A DNA stretch of 64,000 nucleotides, from NCBI GenBank assembly GCA_963669155.1, contig OZ022593.1, positions 15,353,758 to 15,417,757 on the forward strand, read 5' to 3'. The position numbers and the translations under genes were made by a program. The notes below the pieces were generated by a model. That model was given only the letters and a program-made list of their open reading frames with translations. It made no database searches and was not told the DNA's origin. Shown piece by piece: positions 35,627-46,756 of this stretch (position 1 is the first letter of the stretch; every line of letters starts with the position of its first letter). Source of the stretch: Arbacia lixula (Eukaryota > Echinodermata > Echinoidea > Arbacioida > Arbaciidae).

Positions 35627-35904
35627 CAGCGCAGTTGATTGGAGTGCAGGACACGCTGCTCGTTGGCGTCAGATCGAAGTCAAAGCTCGCGCTCGGTCCC
35701 TTCAGGAGCTCAGTGCAGAAGTACTGGAACTGGCCACAGCTGACCGCTGAGAGGTCCACATTGGTCTGGAGCAGGGAAATCAGGGTGTTGATACCTGCGA
35801 TAGCGGGAGTTGACCCTTGGGTGGAGGTCAGTGGGATGTTGTTGCTAACCCCAAGGCGGGTACCCGAGCCGTCCGGCTGGCTGCTTACAAAGGTATTGAT
35901 AGCC
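35627..35904 (-). CDS. Exon 17: D domain 6, remainder
   Basis: 278-bp exon, phase 2 to 1, acceptor TTCCTACAG, donor GTAGGT. The first base completes the Trp codon, then AINTFVSSQ...VDLSAVSCGQFQYFCTELLKG...FDLTP...CTPINCAG. The correct Trp restoration and the CGQFQYFC / CTPINC motifs confirm the junction. Confidence 0.85.
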
Positions 35905-36678
35905 CTGTAGGAAGATGGGGAGAATGTTTAAATGGGTTAAAAATAGAATTCTTGAAGGGGGAAAGACAATACATGGGTTAAAATAGAATGTGAAAAACAC
36001 ACTCTAAATTTTCTTCGTTTGGAATACCACTTTGACTTTTAAATTGTCCTGTCCGAAAGACAGGCAGTAAGACAGCTGGGTCCGTCATTTTCCGCGTACC
36101 ATGTCTTTGGCATATTTTGGTGCTAAGTTGTGATGTCAACCCTTTAAGTTGAATTTTTTTTCCAGTTTCTTTTCCCCCACAGTAGGGCGTTTTATTCAAT
36201 AAAGCTTCAATTTACATTTGCTTTCATAGTCAATGCACAAAAAATTTTCAGGTGAGTGTAACAATGATACAACAATAACTGATAATGTACAATCTTGTCA
36301 TGAAATAAATAATTTACAGTACAAAATACATAAACACTGACATAATTACAATTTATGTAGAGAACTCGCGATAAAGATGGAAAACCGTATGTAGCAAACC
36401 GATTAAAAATCTTTTTGACATTAGATTAATGAAATTTGACCAACATTTTTCAAAAGAAAATCAAGTTGAAAATTGGCCTGTCCACTGCAACTGACATGTG
36501 TTGCACCATATTGTGAATCCACCATATTGCTCTGCCATATATCACTGCACCGAGTTTGATGAAATTTGGTCAATCATTTGTTTATTTATCGCATAAACAA
36601 GATCCGGATGGATGGATGGACAGACAACCCGCAAACAATTCCATTCGGCAACTCGGGTGCGGAGGCATAATTGCTCAC

Positions 36679-36817
36679 CATAGGTTGGTTCCTACAGCAC
36701 TGCCTCCATTTACGTCACTGTCGATCATCAGCACGAAGGTGACTGGGTTGCTGTTGGAGTTTTCCCTCAGATTAATCCCGGAGGAGATGGCGTTGGTGGT
36801 CTGAGTGATTCTCAGTC
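36679..36817 (-). CDS. Exon 16: D domain 6, N-terminal third
   Basis: 139-bp exon, phase 1 to 2, acceptor AACAAACAG, donor GTGAGC. It encodes LRITQTTNAI...VTFVLMIDSDVNGGSAVGTNL; the intron falls inside the Trp codon (TG|G) of the L-W core. This is four bases upstream of the D2/D4 intron, the only phase-2 intron in the gene. Confidence 0.83.
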
Positions 36818-36845
36818 CTGTTTGTTGTTTCCATGGTGAGCAAAA

Positions 36846-36950
36846 GAATGATAACAATAAATATGCTTCTTGCTTTTACAGCGCATAACACATGGCTAGA
36901 TAGCATGTCCCTATGCGCCGGGAGAGAGGGATGATGCAAATCAGAGTGCG
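36846..36950. mobile_element. Possible CR1-like 3' end fragment
   Basis: Contains cagcgcataacacatggctagatagcatgtccctatgcgcc, matching the cgcataacatatgtacattagaatgtctctatgtgct core of the CR1-like fragment at 31870-31915 and of 48235-48275. No coding part remains. Confidence 0.5.
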
Positions 36951-37115
36951 GAAGATAGAATGAGAGGAAAAGGCTGAGAGGGGGAGGGAGAGAGCGAAGG
37001 AGGAAAAATGACAGCAAAAGGGAGGAAGGATGAAATGATAAAGACGAGTAAGAGGGAGAAAAAGAAAGTTGGTGAGATAGAGAGGTGGAATGGAGAGAGA
37101 CATAAATAAAATTAT
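36900..37115. repeat. Purine-rich (GA) tract
   Basis: GGGAGAGAGGGA-type low complexity on the + strand; frames in it are composition artefacts. Confidence 0.8.
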
Positions 37116-37391
37116 CTTTTAATACAACTTGCTATTTTGGGAATACACAATTTTCCTAAAACCCTGCATACAATTGATGTGTTAAAGCTCATTCTCAGAA
37201 TGCCATCTCAGAGTAAATGTATCTCCATAGTGCAAAAGGGGCAAAAATCAGACAATATCTCTTATTTTTCTGAATCACCATGGCAGGTGATAAAGACTAA
37301 CATCTTTCTCGGAAAATCACTCAGATAAAATGTGCTTCCACAGGATGACAGGGATAAAAATCAAATGATCGTTCCAATTTGTCACACTAAC

Positions 37392-37802
37392 CTTGGCAGT
37401 TGCTAGGGATGCACCCAATCAGGGAGCCACCGAGGAGGAAGTTGGGGTTTGGGTTCGCCCCCTTAGCAACGCGGACACACAAGTACGGCATGTCCGCACA
37501 TGCCACGCTGCCAAGATCCAGGTTAATGGGCACGCTTACTATGGTACCCTGCCCACCCGACGGAAGTGAGACGCTCGCCTGGGTGGTGGTAAGGAAGGGC
37601 GTGTCCCCGACAACGGGGGTGACGCCCGTTCCCGTGCTCAGAGAGTTTGGGTAGACAGTGACCTGCCAGAGGCCTGACCCGGAGATAGAATCCCCCGCTG
37701 GGTTGCTGTTGAGCTCGACGTTGACCACGAGCTGGGTCTGGGAGTTAGCCTGACGGATAGAGCCTGATACCAGGACCAGTTGCACAAACTCCATGATCAC
37801 AC
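37392..37802 (-). CDS. Exon 15: D domain 5, intronless
   Basis: 411-bp phase 1-1 exon, acceptor CTTTGCAG, donor GTTAGT. It encodes VIMEFVQLVLVSG...VVNVELNSNPAGDSISGSGLWQVTVY...VACADMPYLCVRVAKG...FLLGG...CIPSNCQG. Like D1 it has no internal intron, and like D1 it opens a D block directly after an EGF module. Confidence 0.88.
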
Positions 37803-38439
37803 CTGCAAAGGAAACAGAAGTCACAAACTTAAAAGTAATAGTGGTAATGATTTTATGGAAAAATACGCTCATCTCTCGAATCCAGATTTTTTCTTTATTT
37901 CAACATTGAGTGGGATAATTATATTGAAAGTGGCCAGCAAATCTGTATATACTCTCCAAGATTTCTTAGAAGCATGGACAATGCTTACACAAATCCTTCT
38001 GAAGCAACATTTCTGGAAGGAAGAGCTTCAAACATTGGCTTCGGCTAAGATTTTTACACTGAACTTCTGGTTGCATACGTTAATGCCATTCACTTAATCT
38101 ATCAAATTTGCTGACAATACAGTCAAAACAAATTGGGATGGGTAGCTTACTTTGGAAAATGATGTACCTGCAGACCTGAGTATACCCTTATACATAATAC
38201 TTCTCTATGTTCAAGCTCTGTTTTTTATTTAGGCTCCTCACATTCTCCATTCTCATTTTGCATGTCATATCTATATCCAGCGATCCTTACTGCTCATTTA
38301 CTTTACAACGTCATTGATTCAATTACTGATTTGTGTTGTTTTGTAAATGATTTATCAGCTTGTACAAATCATAATTACGTTTTGATGTAAATGTGGAATA
38401 AGTAAAGAAACTTCAAACATGGGGAAACAGCATTCTTAC

Positions 38440-38562
38440 CGGAGTCCACATTCTGACAGAAATCTCCTAGCCAGCCCAGGGAGCACAGGCAGGTTATACT
38501 GGTCTGGAAGTTTGTACACGTCCCTCCATTCTGGCAGGGGTTACTAGCACACAGGTCGATGG
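38440..38562 (-). CDS. Exon 14: EGF-like domain 4
   Basis: 123-bp phase 1-1 exon, acceptor TTGCAG, donor GTAAGA. It encodes IDLCASNPCQNGGTC...CLCSLGWLGDFCQNVDS. It carries the C-Q-N-G-G-T-C O-fucose consensus. Confidence 0.9.
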
Positions 38563-39108
38563 CTGCAACAAAACACACGGTTAGTCTCAGTTAGTCTTCC
38601 TTTCAAGTTGCAGTGATGAGAGGGTATTAACATAATTATATGAATACAAATGGTGTTAAGTGTAATGAATATGCACAATTGCATTGATTTTGTTTAGATA
38701 ATAACCACAAGTCAACTGACGTGATGGAAGACACGGCATGTGGCTGGCTTCTCTTTTGAAGATTATATTATATCTAACTCATGAAAAGGATTGGGTTGAC
38801 AAAAAGACAAAACACAAAGCACATGACATGACATAAATACATGAGAGGGATATGCGAAGACAGCTCTGCATGTAGCAGGCAGTCATCAGAAAACATAGAC
38901 CTACACAACGATGATATGATAATTATATAAAGCATTTGTAACACACCATCACTTCTGAGACTAGGAAGAATTGGGCATATATATCAATCAAAGACTTATG
39001 GAAACAAAAACGTCTAACATTGTTTTTTAAATGTGTCTATGGAACCAGCTGATATAGAGCTGACTACTGGCCTACGAATGGAGGCAGGGGGCAGCAAACA
39101 ATACTTAC

Positions 39109-39228
39109 GTGTCTGGCAGAACGTGCCTGTCCAGCCAGGCTGGCACTGACATTGATAGGACAGGTTGTCCGCAGAAGGAAGACACACCCCTCCATTCTGA
39201 CACTGGTGATTCTCACAAGGGTTAGGGT
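39109..39228 (-). CDS. Exon 13: EGF-like domain 3
   Basis: 120-bp phase 1-1 exon, acceptor TTGACAG, donor GTAAGT. It encodes NPNPCENHQCQNGGVC...CQCQPGWTGTFC. There is no O-fucose Ser/Thr (V before C3). Confidence 0.9.
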
Positions 39229-39419
39229 CTGTCAAACACAAAGCATGGAAGATAAAGCTGAGTGTCATTTAAACATCGGGGTGTATTCTAAGTCATGATT
39301 ATCACAAAAATACAAAAAAATGGTGATAGTGTTTGAATCCGAATGGAATGTACTTCCCACTAAGCTTTCTCAGAATTAATCAGTATAGAGTTTTAGAGGA
39401 GAAAGTATACATTTTATCA

Positions 39420-39660
39420 GTTCTTTTATGAGCCCACGTATTTACCGGCTTCCTCTTCTCCACTCACATACTGAGCAGTGTAACTACCTTGCAATCTGCT
39501 GTACAGATAATAGACAACAGGCTTTGAATAAACTTCAAAAACTTGATCGGGCACAATTAAACTACACCCCTTTGGTTACTGCAGTTCCATGGCAAATGTA
39601 GACATGCTAACTGGACAAGGGTGCATGAAGTGTGAAAATCTAACCGTGAGCAGCGGGTTA
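39420..39660. repeat. Dispersed ~240-bp intronic repeat, copy B
   Basis: Shares tctgctgta, gaataaacttcaaa, ttaaactacacccc, ttactgcagttccatggcaaa and ctaaccgtgagcagcgggttaa with copy C (46370-46615). Confidence 0.78.
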
Positions 39661-39743
39661 AAACTTCTCTCTTCCCGTACAAGATGCTACAGGACAGGCT
39701 ATGCGTTGTGATCTCTGAGGGACAGCATTTTTCAAGAACCCAA

Positions 39744-40130
39744 GAATATAATCGACAATGTTTGGATCATCATTTCAATGAACGTATTTCAGTAATAACT
39801 AGGAAACACATGTCTGATTCATAAAGGTGTAACTCTACACACCACAAAGATACTCTCTAGGCAAATCTGGGCGATATGTGTAGAAGTAAATATCCCACCC
39901 TGCCACTACTTCTTACCGTCAAATTGACACCTTTGAATATAATCGACAATGTTTGGATCATCATTTCAATGACTGTGTGTCAGTAATAACTAGGAAACAC
40001 ATGTCTAATTTTATAAAGGTGTAAGTCTACACACCACAAAGATACTCTCTAGGCACATCTGGGCGATATGTGTTTAAGTAAATATCCCACCCTGCCACTA
40101 CTTCTTACTGTCAAATTGACACCTTTGTGT
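39744..40130. repeat. 191-bp tandem duplication
   Basis: Two copies start with gaatataatcgacaatgtttgg at 39744 and 39935 and differ by only a few bases, so the duplication is recent. Confidence 0.92.
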
Positions 40131-40292
40131 GTAAGACAAGTGCAGCTCAATGGGATACTTGAGAATAAATGCACAGGTGGTGCATAAAGAGTGAACTAAC
40201 CCTTGGGTTGACAGACAAACTGAGCTGCTCTATAGGATTTTTATGTCTCACACATGAAACAATGACGGTGCATACAGAGTTTAGAAACTTAC

Positions 40293-40572
40293 TATTACAA
40301 GCGAGCTGCTGGCAGGATACGAGGGAGGTAGAAGTGGACCCAGTGAGTGTGAAGACAGGATTGGATGCCGCATTCCGACTGAGACGCACACATACGTATG
40401 GAATGTCCACGCACTGGTAAGCGGAGAGGTCAAAGTTCACCTGGAGCGACTGGAGATTGAGGGTGCCGCCGGCCACGAGGGCAGTATTCCCCGCATTGGA
40501 CGGCAACTGTACTATCTGGGATAGGAAGGGCGCCCCCACGCCGGTGATCTGCGAGTTGCCAAAGATTTCCAC
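40293..40572 (-). CDS. Exon 12: D domain 4, remainder
   Basis: 280-bp exon, phase 0 to 1, acceptor CCCTCTAG, donor GTAAGT. It encodes VEIFGNSQIT...LQSLQVNFDLSAYQCVDIPYVCVRLSRN...FTLTG...CQQLACN. CVDIPYVC and CQQLAC fit the D cysteine pattern. Confidence 0.87.
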
Positions 40573-41321
40573 CTAGAGGGAGACATATCAGAATCAGAAA
40601 TATGTTGACTTTTACACCAGATAAAATGAATTACACATTTCATGCGCCTTTGACATCAAAGGGTTTAATTCTCCCTATCACACTGCTCGATTGCTCTTGG
40701 GACGTATACTTCCAGTAAGAGTTTGGTGCTTATTCAATTCACGCAATAACGCACAGTATCTGTAATTTCGACCCTCGTAAACCTCATAATATTAATACCT
40801 TCTTCATACACAAGCAAACATGGATCGACCTGACAACCAATTTTGAAGATTGCCTACCTCAACATTGATTGTGGATGGACGAATGAAAGAATGAAAAGAC
40901 ACAAGCAAGACGATAGCTATAGAATGTTCATGGACAGATGGAAGTTCATATCTCAATAATTAAAAGGTAAAAAAATTAGAGCGCCACACACGTTCAGATT
41001 CAGAGAGCTATATGCAATAGGGAGAATTCATCTAAGTTCATTAAATTAGCAATAAGGGATATCAAAGTCAACCAAACAAAATCATTAAACTTTGCAAATA
41101 GACCACCCAAAGAGACACAGAAAAAAAGTTATTTCAATTCATGGGGTGCAAATATAAACCAGGTGATTCTGACAAAATGGTTTTGTCTAATAAATTTTTA
41201 CTTAATGAAAACTGGCATCTGTGAGGAAAATGCCAGAGGGTGGAACCACAAGACAACTTAAATAAGGTTCCCACCAGCTAACATAGGATGTTGATCGTGG
41301 TCTGATATTGGTCACTCTTAC

Positions 41322-41464
41322 CTGCCAGAGGTTCTGACCACTGATGCTGGACCCAGTAGCCGCCGAGTTGGCCGCAAAGTTGAAGGTCAACAAATTGTTA
41401 GAGGTGCCGGCCTGGAGTGGCTGACCAGACAGGACTGTATAGTCCACACTGTCGATGACCACTC
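41322..41464 (-). CDS. Exon 11: D domain 4, N-terminal third
   Basis: 143-bp exon, phase 1 to 0, acceptor CTTTACAG, donor GTAAGA. It encodes VVIDSVDYTV...LLTFNFAANSAATGSSISGQNLWQ. It has the same length and split position as exon 6 (D2), pointing to a shared ancestral intron. Confidence 0.86.
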
Positions 41465-42199
41465 CTGTAAAGTGAAACAAAATAACTCTTTATGTATCAC
41501 ATGTTCAGTTTGCCTCTAATGATGCAACAACATTTTGAAAAAGTTTAGTGTAAAATAACTCTTCAGGATAACTCCTCCATTTATTATCTAACTTCAATTT
41601 TTCAGACGAAGTTCATAAGATTTGCTATCCACAATATCAGTTTTTTCCTAGGTTTCGATTGGCAATATTACTGCAAAATAGCAGGAAAATACAAGAAAGC
41701 ATATACGTATATTGGCATGTGATTAGTGCACAGGACTTCAGCAACTTTGGTACTAAAAGGAGCTTAGGCTGTACCAGACGCACTATAAAAAGGGCAAAAT
41801 TATTATCATTACATGCAACCTCAAACTGAAACCTAGACATACTAGTAGCAACATTACTTGATTCCATGTAAATAAAGAAAATATATCCATAATTGCATTA
41901 TATAAATTCCATATCCATTGACTAAATATTTCATATCAATATTTTTGCTACCTTAGAACAAACATTTTTGCCTCCACACCTTTTTCTTTAATTATATGAT
42001 TACTTTTTGTTGTTTTCTTGATAAGGGCATTTTTCATTTAGATAATTTTGTATGATATTATGTTACACGATGTCTTTTTCAAGCTTTTGCTTGTTTATGT
42101 ACCATCCTCGTTCTAAATTTGTTAACATTTATTTTTAATACATATTTATATTTATGATGAATGTGGATGATGAATGAAGTGGAATGAAATGATGAATAC

Positions 42200-42425
42200 C
42201 TTGGCACGTGACTGGGGTGCAGGAAGTCAGCACGTTGGAGTTGGGGACGGGAGTCAGGGTGAAGGGCGGGGCTGAGTTGGGGGACCGTGACAGGACAGCG
42301 CAGACGTACTGGAGGTCAGCACACACCAGTCCGCTGATGTCCAACTGACCGGTCAGCGACTGGAGCTGGGCAGTCAGACCCGGTGTGGAGATGTCTACAC
42401 CTGCCTGCGTTGGCGTCAGGACCAC
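42200..42425 (-). CDS. Exon 10: D domain 3, C-terminal half
   Basis: 226-bp exon, phase 0 to 1, acceptor GATTAATAG, donor GTATTC. It encodes VVLTPTQAGVDI...LDISGLVCADLQYVCAVLSR...PPFTLTPVP...CTPVTCQG. It contains the C-x6-C and C-x4-C pairs in the family register. Confidence 0.85.
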
Positions 42426-42704
42426 CTATTAATCCCACAGAGACAAATAAAATATTCATTACGCAAAATGTGCATTAAGTATCTCACTGAAGCTTGGAGC
42501 TTGAACTTAGGACCTTGAGATCTACAGTCACATTTCACAACCACATTACCACGGCACCTTTCCCAATGGACTTCTCGTGTAAACTAATTCATCGACGAGT
42601 TAAATATGGGGAGTGGATTGGACCATGGATATTGATATGTATAGGACTATAGTGACATCTCCAATCCAAGAATATTCCTCAGAAATGAGCAAAAGCGTCC
42701 TCAC

Positions 42705-42910
42705 GGTCTGGAGGGGTGACTGGGTGCCGATGCCCGGTACGTTGCGGCTGCTGGCGTACAGCTGTACCACCCACAGGTTGTCGCCCACCACGCGGCCCCC
42801 GCTCGAGTCGGTGTTGATCATCAGGTCAAAGGTCAACTGGTGCTGGCTGCTGTGTTCAAGGAGAGGGGATCCGTTCCTCACCGAGATGGAAGTACCGGTC
42901 ACCTCAACGC
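42705..42910 (-). CDS. Exon 9: D domain 3, N-terminal half
   Basis: 206-bp exon, phase 1 to 0, acceptor TCCGTCTAG, donor GTGAGG. It encodes VEVTGTSISV...QLTFDLMINTDSSGGRVVGDNLWVVQLY and ends at SPLQT. The intron lies about 25 residues after the L-W core, not at the D2/D4 position. Confidence 0.84.
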
Positions 42911-43308
42911 CTAGACGGAATAATCGTCAATAGCACTGGTATCAATGATCTTTGCACTTAGGGACTGACGGTCATGAGCTTGTAGATGGCGCTTTACAAA
43001 ATGCTTATGAGCGCTGCAATTCAAAATCGAAGCAAGCTCTCAGAGATTCGATGGCAGCAATGAATTTTCATGTGCGCGCATTGCATACAGTCTTTTATCA
43101 AATATTAAATTAAGACCTAGACTTCGCTACAATTGCTTCAAAAACATTTTCAGGAGGAGTGAAAAACCATTCTTGTTTACATTTGAACCCGCACAAGCAT
43201 AATCAATATTCATAATCGCATTGTCTCTCACAGCGCACGATGCGAGCATTATTCCCGAGAAAATAAATAACTCAAAAGATCATAACTTTCTTCTTGTGAA
43301 GTTCTTAC

Positions 43309-43411
43309 CTCTGCAGGTCAGCGGCATGCACACTATCTGAGGTGCCAGAGACAGGGTGAAGTCTGGGGAGGGGACATCTGCCTTCTCCACCAACACACAG
43401 AAGTTTGGAAC
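43309..43411 (-). CDS. Exon 8: D domain 2, C-terminal part
   Basis: 103-bp exon, phase 0 to 1, acceptor CATGCAG, donor GTAAGA. It completes the cysteine pattern with VPNFC, then PDFTLSL and CMPLTC. The D2 domain restored by exons 6-8 has the same length and cysteine spacing as the single-exon copies, which supports the join. Confidence 0.82.
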
Positions 43412-43440
43412 CTGCATGGGGACACAAGTAGAATCAAAGT

Positions 43441-43590
43441 TAATCCTCACACTCCCAGGTCATGAAAACCCCATTGGCTTACTACACATCTACACGCCAA
43501 TGGTAATGAGAGAGTTAACCCTCACATTAACAGGCCTTGAAAACCCCATTGGTTTACTATACATGTTCATGCACAAGCTAATGAGAGTTC
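43441..43590. repeat. Two-copy 74-bp tandem repeat
   Basis: 'gaaaaccccattgg(c/t)ttacta' recurs at a 74-bp offset (about 43466 and 43540), with taatgagag(a)gtt between. Related single copies occur near 35330 and 45010. Confidence 0.8.
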
Positions 43591-44268
43591 AGTAAAGTTT
43601 CAGCCAGAAACAAAAAAAAACATGGTTAGTTTGCACGCATGGAGTGAGCAAGTGTAAATTACTGGGCCTGAAAATGTGTGAGACAAGACTATTATTTTTG
43701 TTCATGTATGCAGAATTTAATGTTGTAGTCTTATTTACAGATATGATTTGAAGAAGTGGCTCATTTGAATGTTCTAGGAGAGGTGATGGAAGTTAATCAT
43801 GGCCCGAAATTACGTAAACCACAGCAGTTAATAGTTGATGACGATAGATCATGACACAGTTTTACCTTACGTTGTATAAACTCGAAAAGATCATAGATTT
43901 CTAACAGCTCTTCACTATCATCAAGCTCTTTTGAACCTTCATTAAGTGTGACACCCCTTCACACACCTCACACATATTCCAGCAATTTCCAGCCTAAGAG
44001 AAAATTCCTTCCCACTTCTACTTCTACCTTTGACATGTTGCTCACTTTGAGATTTTCTGGCTTTGTGAAACCCTGGCCCAGTTTGTACATCATCATGGAC
44101 ATGGAACTGCAGTAAGCAAAGGCGTGTGGCATGATTGCCCCCTGTAAGTTCTTATGGCTCTATACAGAATTTGACATTTATTTATAGCCTGTCGTCTATT
44201 GTTGGTATATCCGAGTAGAGAAACGGCAGCCTGCAAATACACCGGCTCAGTAAGGAGTCTCTACTCAC

Positions 44269-44442
44269 CTGGACGCAGGTTAACCCGGTGGTTTCTAGGT
44301 TCCAGAAGACCTGCATCCCCTGCATCACGGTGCTCTGCCCGGCAATGACGTCGGCTCCAGACTGGGCGGTCGTCAAGGAAACTGCTGTCTGTAGGAGCCT
44401 GGTACCAGCACCGCTCGCACTTGCACTTCCAAACACGGAGAC
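44269..44442 (-). CDS. Exon 7: D domain 2, middle
   Basis: 174-bp phase 0-0 exon between CATTTGTAG and GTGAGT. It encodes VSVFGSASASG... to LTCVQ, so the C-x6-C motif (CVQ|VPNFC) is itself cut by the intron. D2 is the only D domain spread over three exons. Confidence 0.82.
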
Positions 44443-44589
44443 CTACAAATGACAATGAAAGTGGGAATATTGATGCGATTTGAACATTGATTTCCATCAC
44501 ATTTTATGTTATTACCCCAAGTTTTCCAGACTAGCCACAACTGCTAGATTCAGAGTGCATTCCGCTCATTGAAAGTCAAATAAAGAACA

Positions 44590-44762
44590 GTGTTTCACCA
44601 AGCTGTTCGTAAGTTACGAACAACTTTACGAATGACTGGTGATCCCTTCTTGTGCTAAATACGATACCACACTTTGTGCATTGAGAATCTGATTTAGCAC
44701 AAGAAGGGATCACCAGTCGCTCGTAAAGTCGTTCATAACTTACGAAGAGCTTGGTGAAACAC
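44590..44762. mobile_element. Foldback MITE, family 1, copy 1
   Basis: 173-bp near-perfect palindrome: gtgtttcaccaagctgttcg...cgaagagcttggtgaaacac, arms ~70 bp around a short centre. A second copy lies at 47892-48051. No coding content; non-autonomous. Confidence 0.88.
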
Positions 44763-44763
44763 A

Positions 44764-44930
44764 CCCAGGGCCTGTAACATAAAGGCTTGTGATACAATCG
44801 CAAAATGGCAATGGCCAATCAACATTATTGTTACATGCGCTTTTTGTTCAAAAGACTGACCAGTAACCAATCAGAATTCGTCTTTAAAATTTGCATTTGA
44901 TCGCAAACCTTTATGTTACGGGACCCAGGT
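44764..44930. mobile_element. Foldback MITE, family 2
   Basis: Inverted arms gggcctgtaacataaagg and ctttatgttacgggaccc with ~35-40-bp similarity. It abuts the family-1 MITE directly. Confidence 0.75.
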
Positions 44931-45114
44931 GATGGTTTCACCTCAATAATTTGTCACTGTTGACTTCTCTGAAAGGCATATAGCTTGGAATGAAATATAA
45001 CAAAATCAGGCTTAACCCTATAAATACCAAGCAAGGTGAAGCCCATTGACGAACGACACATTTCATGCACCAATGGTAGAAGGTTAGATTAAAAAGCAAG
45101 TGTCAATCTCTTAC

Positions 45115-45257
45115 CTTCCACAGGTTGCTTCCAGCCGCACTGCCTGCAGACCCATCAGGATTCAGAGTGACATCAAAGACGATTTGTTGGGAGGCGAACC
45201 CCTCACGTACGATATCACCTGAACGGATCGCCAGCAGCGTGGACAGAATCCGAACTC
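45115..45257 (-). CDS. Exon 6: D domain 2, N-terminal third
   Basis: Phase 1 to 0 exon, acceptor ACCTTAG, donor GTAAGA. It encodes VRILSTLLAI...QQIVFDVTLNPDGSAGS and ends exactly after G-S-N-L-W-K. The split position matches D4 (exon 11). Confidence 0.85.
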
Positions 45258-45737
45258 CTAAGGTGGACACGAAGGGGGAAAGCAGTAATTAACATTTTGT
45301 GTTGCAGACAAACTGCTGCTTTATGTGATTTGTGTAATCCACAAGTAGCAAGTTAAGGGTTAAATGCTTAAAGTACATTTCAAACCTGAAGTTAAACAAT
45401 GAATAACCTGACCCATGTTATGCAATATTCCCCTATGGAAAGAACATTCACACGGGTCCTTTTGTCATGAATTAGGATTTTTTTTTTAATTTGGGGGCAA
45501 ACCTTCCTGTTCCCCCCTGCGTATGATTCATTCCGGTTGATACAAAGATTTAAATGTGAATAGAACAAAATTACAAGTTAGCAACGTACGTTAAATGATA
45601 CATCCCCCTAAAACGCAGGTTTGTTGTCATTGGATAATTATTTATTCTTTGCTTGGTTAAAATCAGGGTACTACTCATGTGCTTTGAATGATAAGTCACA
45701 AAAAAAAAATGCTTTATTTGTTATTTTCGAATCCTAC

Positions 45738-46169
45738 CTAGACACGAGATCTGCGTACACCCTAAGAGGGCGCTATCCGATGGGTCTCCCGCCACAGTGA
45801 AGGCCACTGAGGGGCTGCGGCCCCGCCCGATGGTGGCACAGAGGTAGTTCATCTGGCCGCACAGCGCCTGGTTGACCAGGAACTGACCCTGCAGGCTGGA
45901 AAGCGTCGTACTCATTGGCGGGACCCACGACATCTGGCCCTGCTGAGTCGACAGACTCAGCTCGATTTCACCGACCCGGGTTCCCACGAGGCCGGCCGCA
46001 TTGCTGCTGAGGAAGGCATCTACGCGCCACAAGCCCGTGCCAAAGACATTCCCCACGGAGAGGTCAGAGGGGTCAAATTGGAGGTCAAAGGTCACGGTCT
46101 GGACCGTTAGTCCCTCAATGATCTGGGAGTTCCCGGGCATGGGCAGGGTCTGTGAAACCAGCACAACCA
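45738..46169 (-). CDS. Exon 5: D domain 1 (unrecognised fold), intronless
   Basis: 432-bp phase 1-1 exon (acceptor CTTGCAG, donor GTAGGA) carrying one complete D domain. It starts with a hydrophobic VVVLVSQTL strand. The G-T-G-L-W-R-V core sits near one-third of its length, CGQMNYLC (C-x6-C) near three-quarters, and CTQISC (C-x4-C) at the end. I do not recognise the family. Alternating hydrophobic stretches suggest a disulfide-bonded beta-sandwich, which is inference. Confidence 0.88.
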
Positions 46170-46369
46170 CTGCAAGAAAACAAAATATATTTTACATAAA
46201 ACACCAAACACATTAAAACTGTACTCTCTATTTAATAAAAAATCAACTCCTTGTCATGATTTTTTTGGATCACTATAACATCAGATTTATCCTTAGAAAA
46301 TTTTCACAACAAAGGTATTTTCCTTTCTAGTTATATGCTCCTACATTTTGATGCTATGGATTAACACAT

Positions 46370-46615
46370 TCTTCACTGAGCATTCGGGCTCATATGCAGG
46401 CTGGCTTTTACCCACTCAGGTATTGAGCAGCACACCTCCTGCATAATCTGCTGTATGGAGGATAGACTGCAGGCTAAGGATAAACTTCAAATTCCTTCTC
46501 CAGCAGAATTAAACCACACCCCTTTTGGTTACCGCACTTCCATGGCAAACTTTGACATTCTATCTAGCCCAGGGTTCCACAAGCAAGAAACATCTAACCG
46601 CGAGCAACAGGTTAA
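46370..46615. repeat. Dispersed ~240-bp intronic repeat, copy C
   Basis: Third member of the family at 32925 and 39420. Contains gataaacttcaaattcc, ttaaaccacacccctttt and ctaaccgcgagcaacaggttaa. Confidence 0.78.
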
Positions 46616-46756
46616 CATCATTCTGCAGTAGAGAATCTGGACTACCGTGGAACCCAACAAGCCTATAGACTAAATACACTTACCGGTATTTAACTTCCAA
46701 ATCAAGTTGCAGAAAATACAGAGGAAAAAAAGTGAGATGAAATGGAGCAAACTCAC

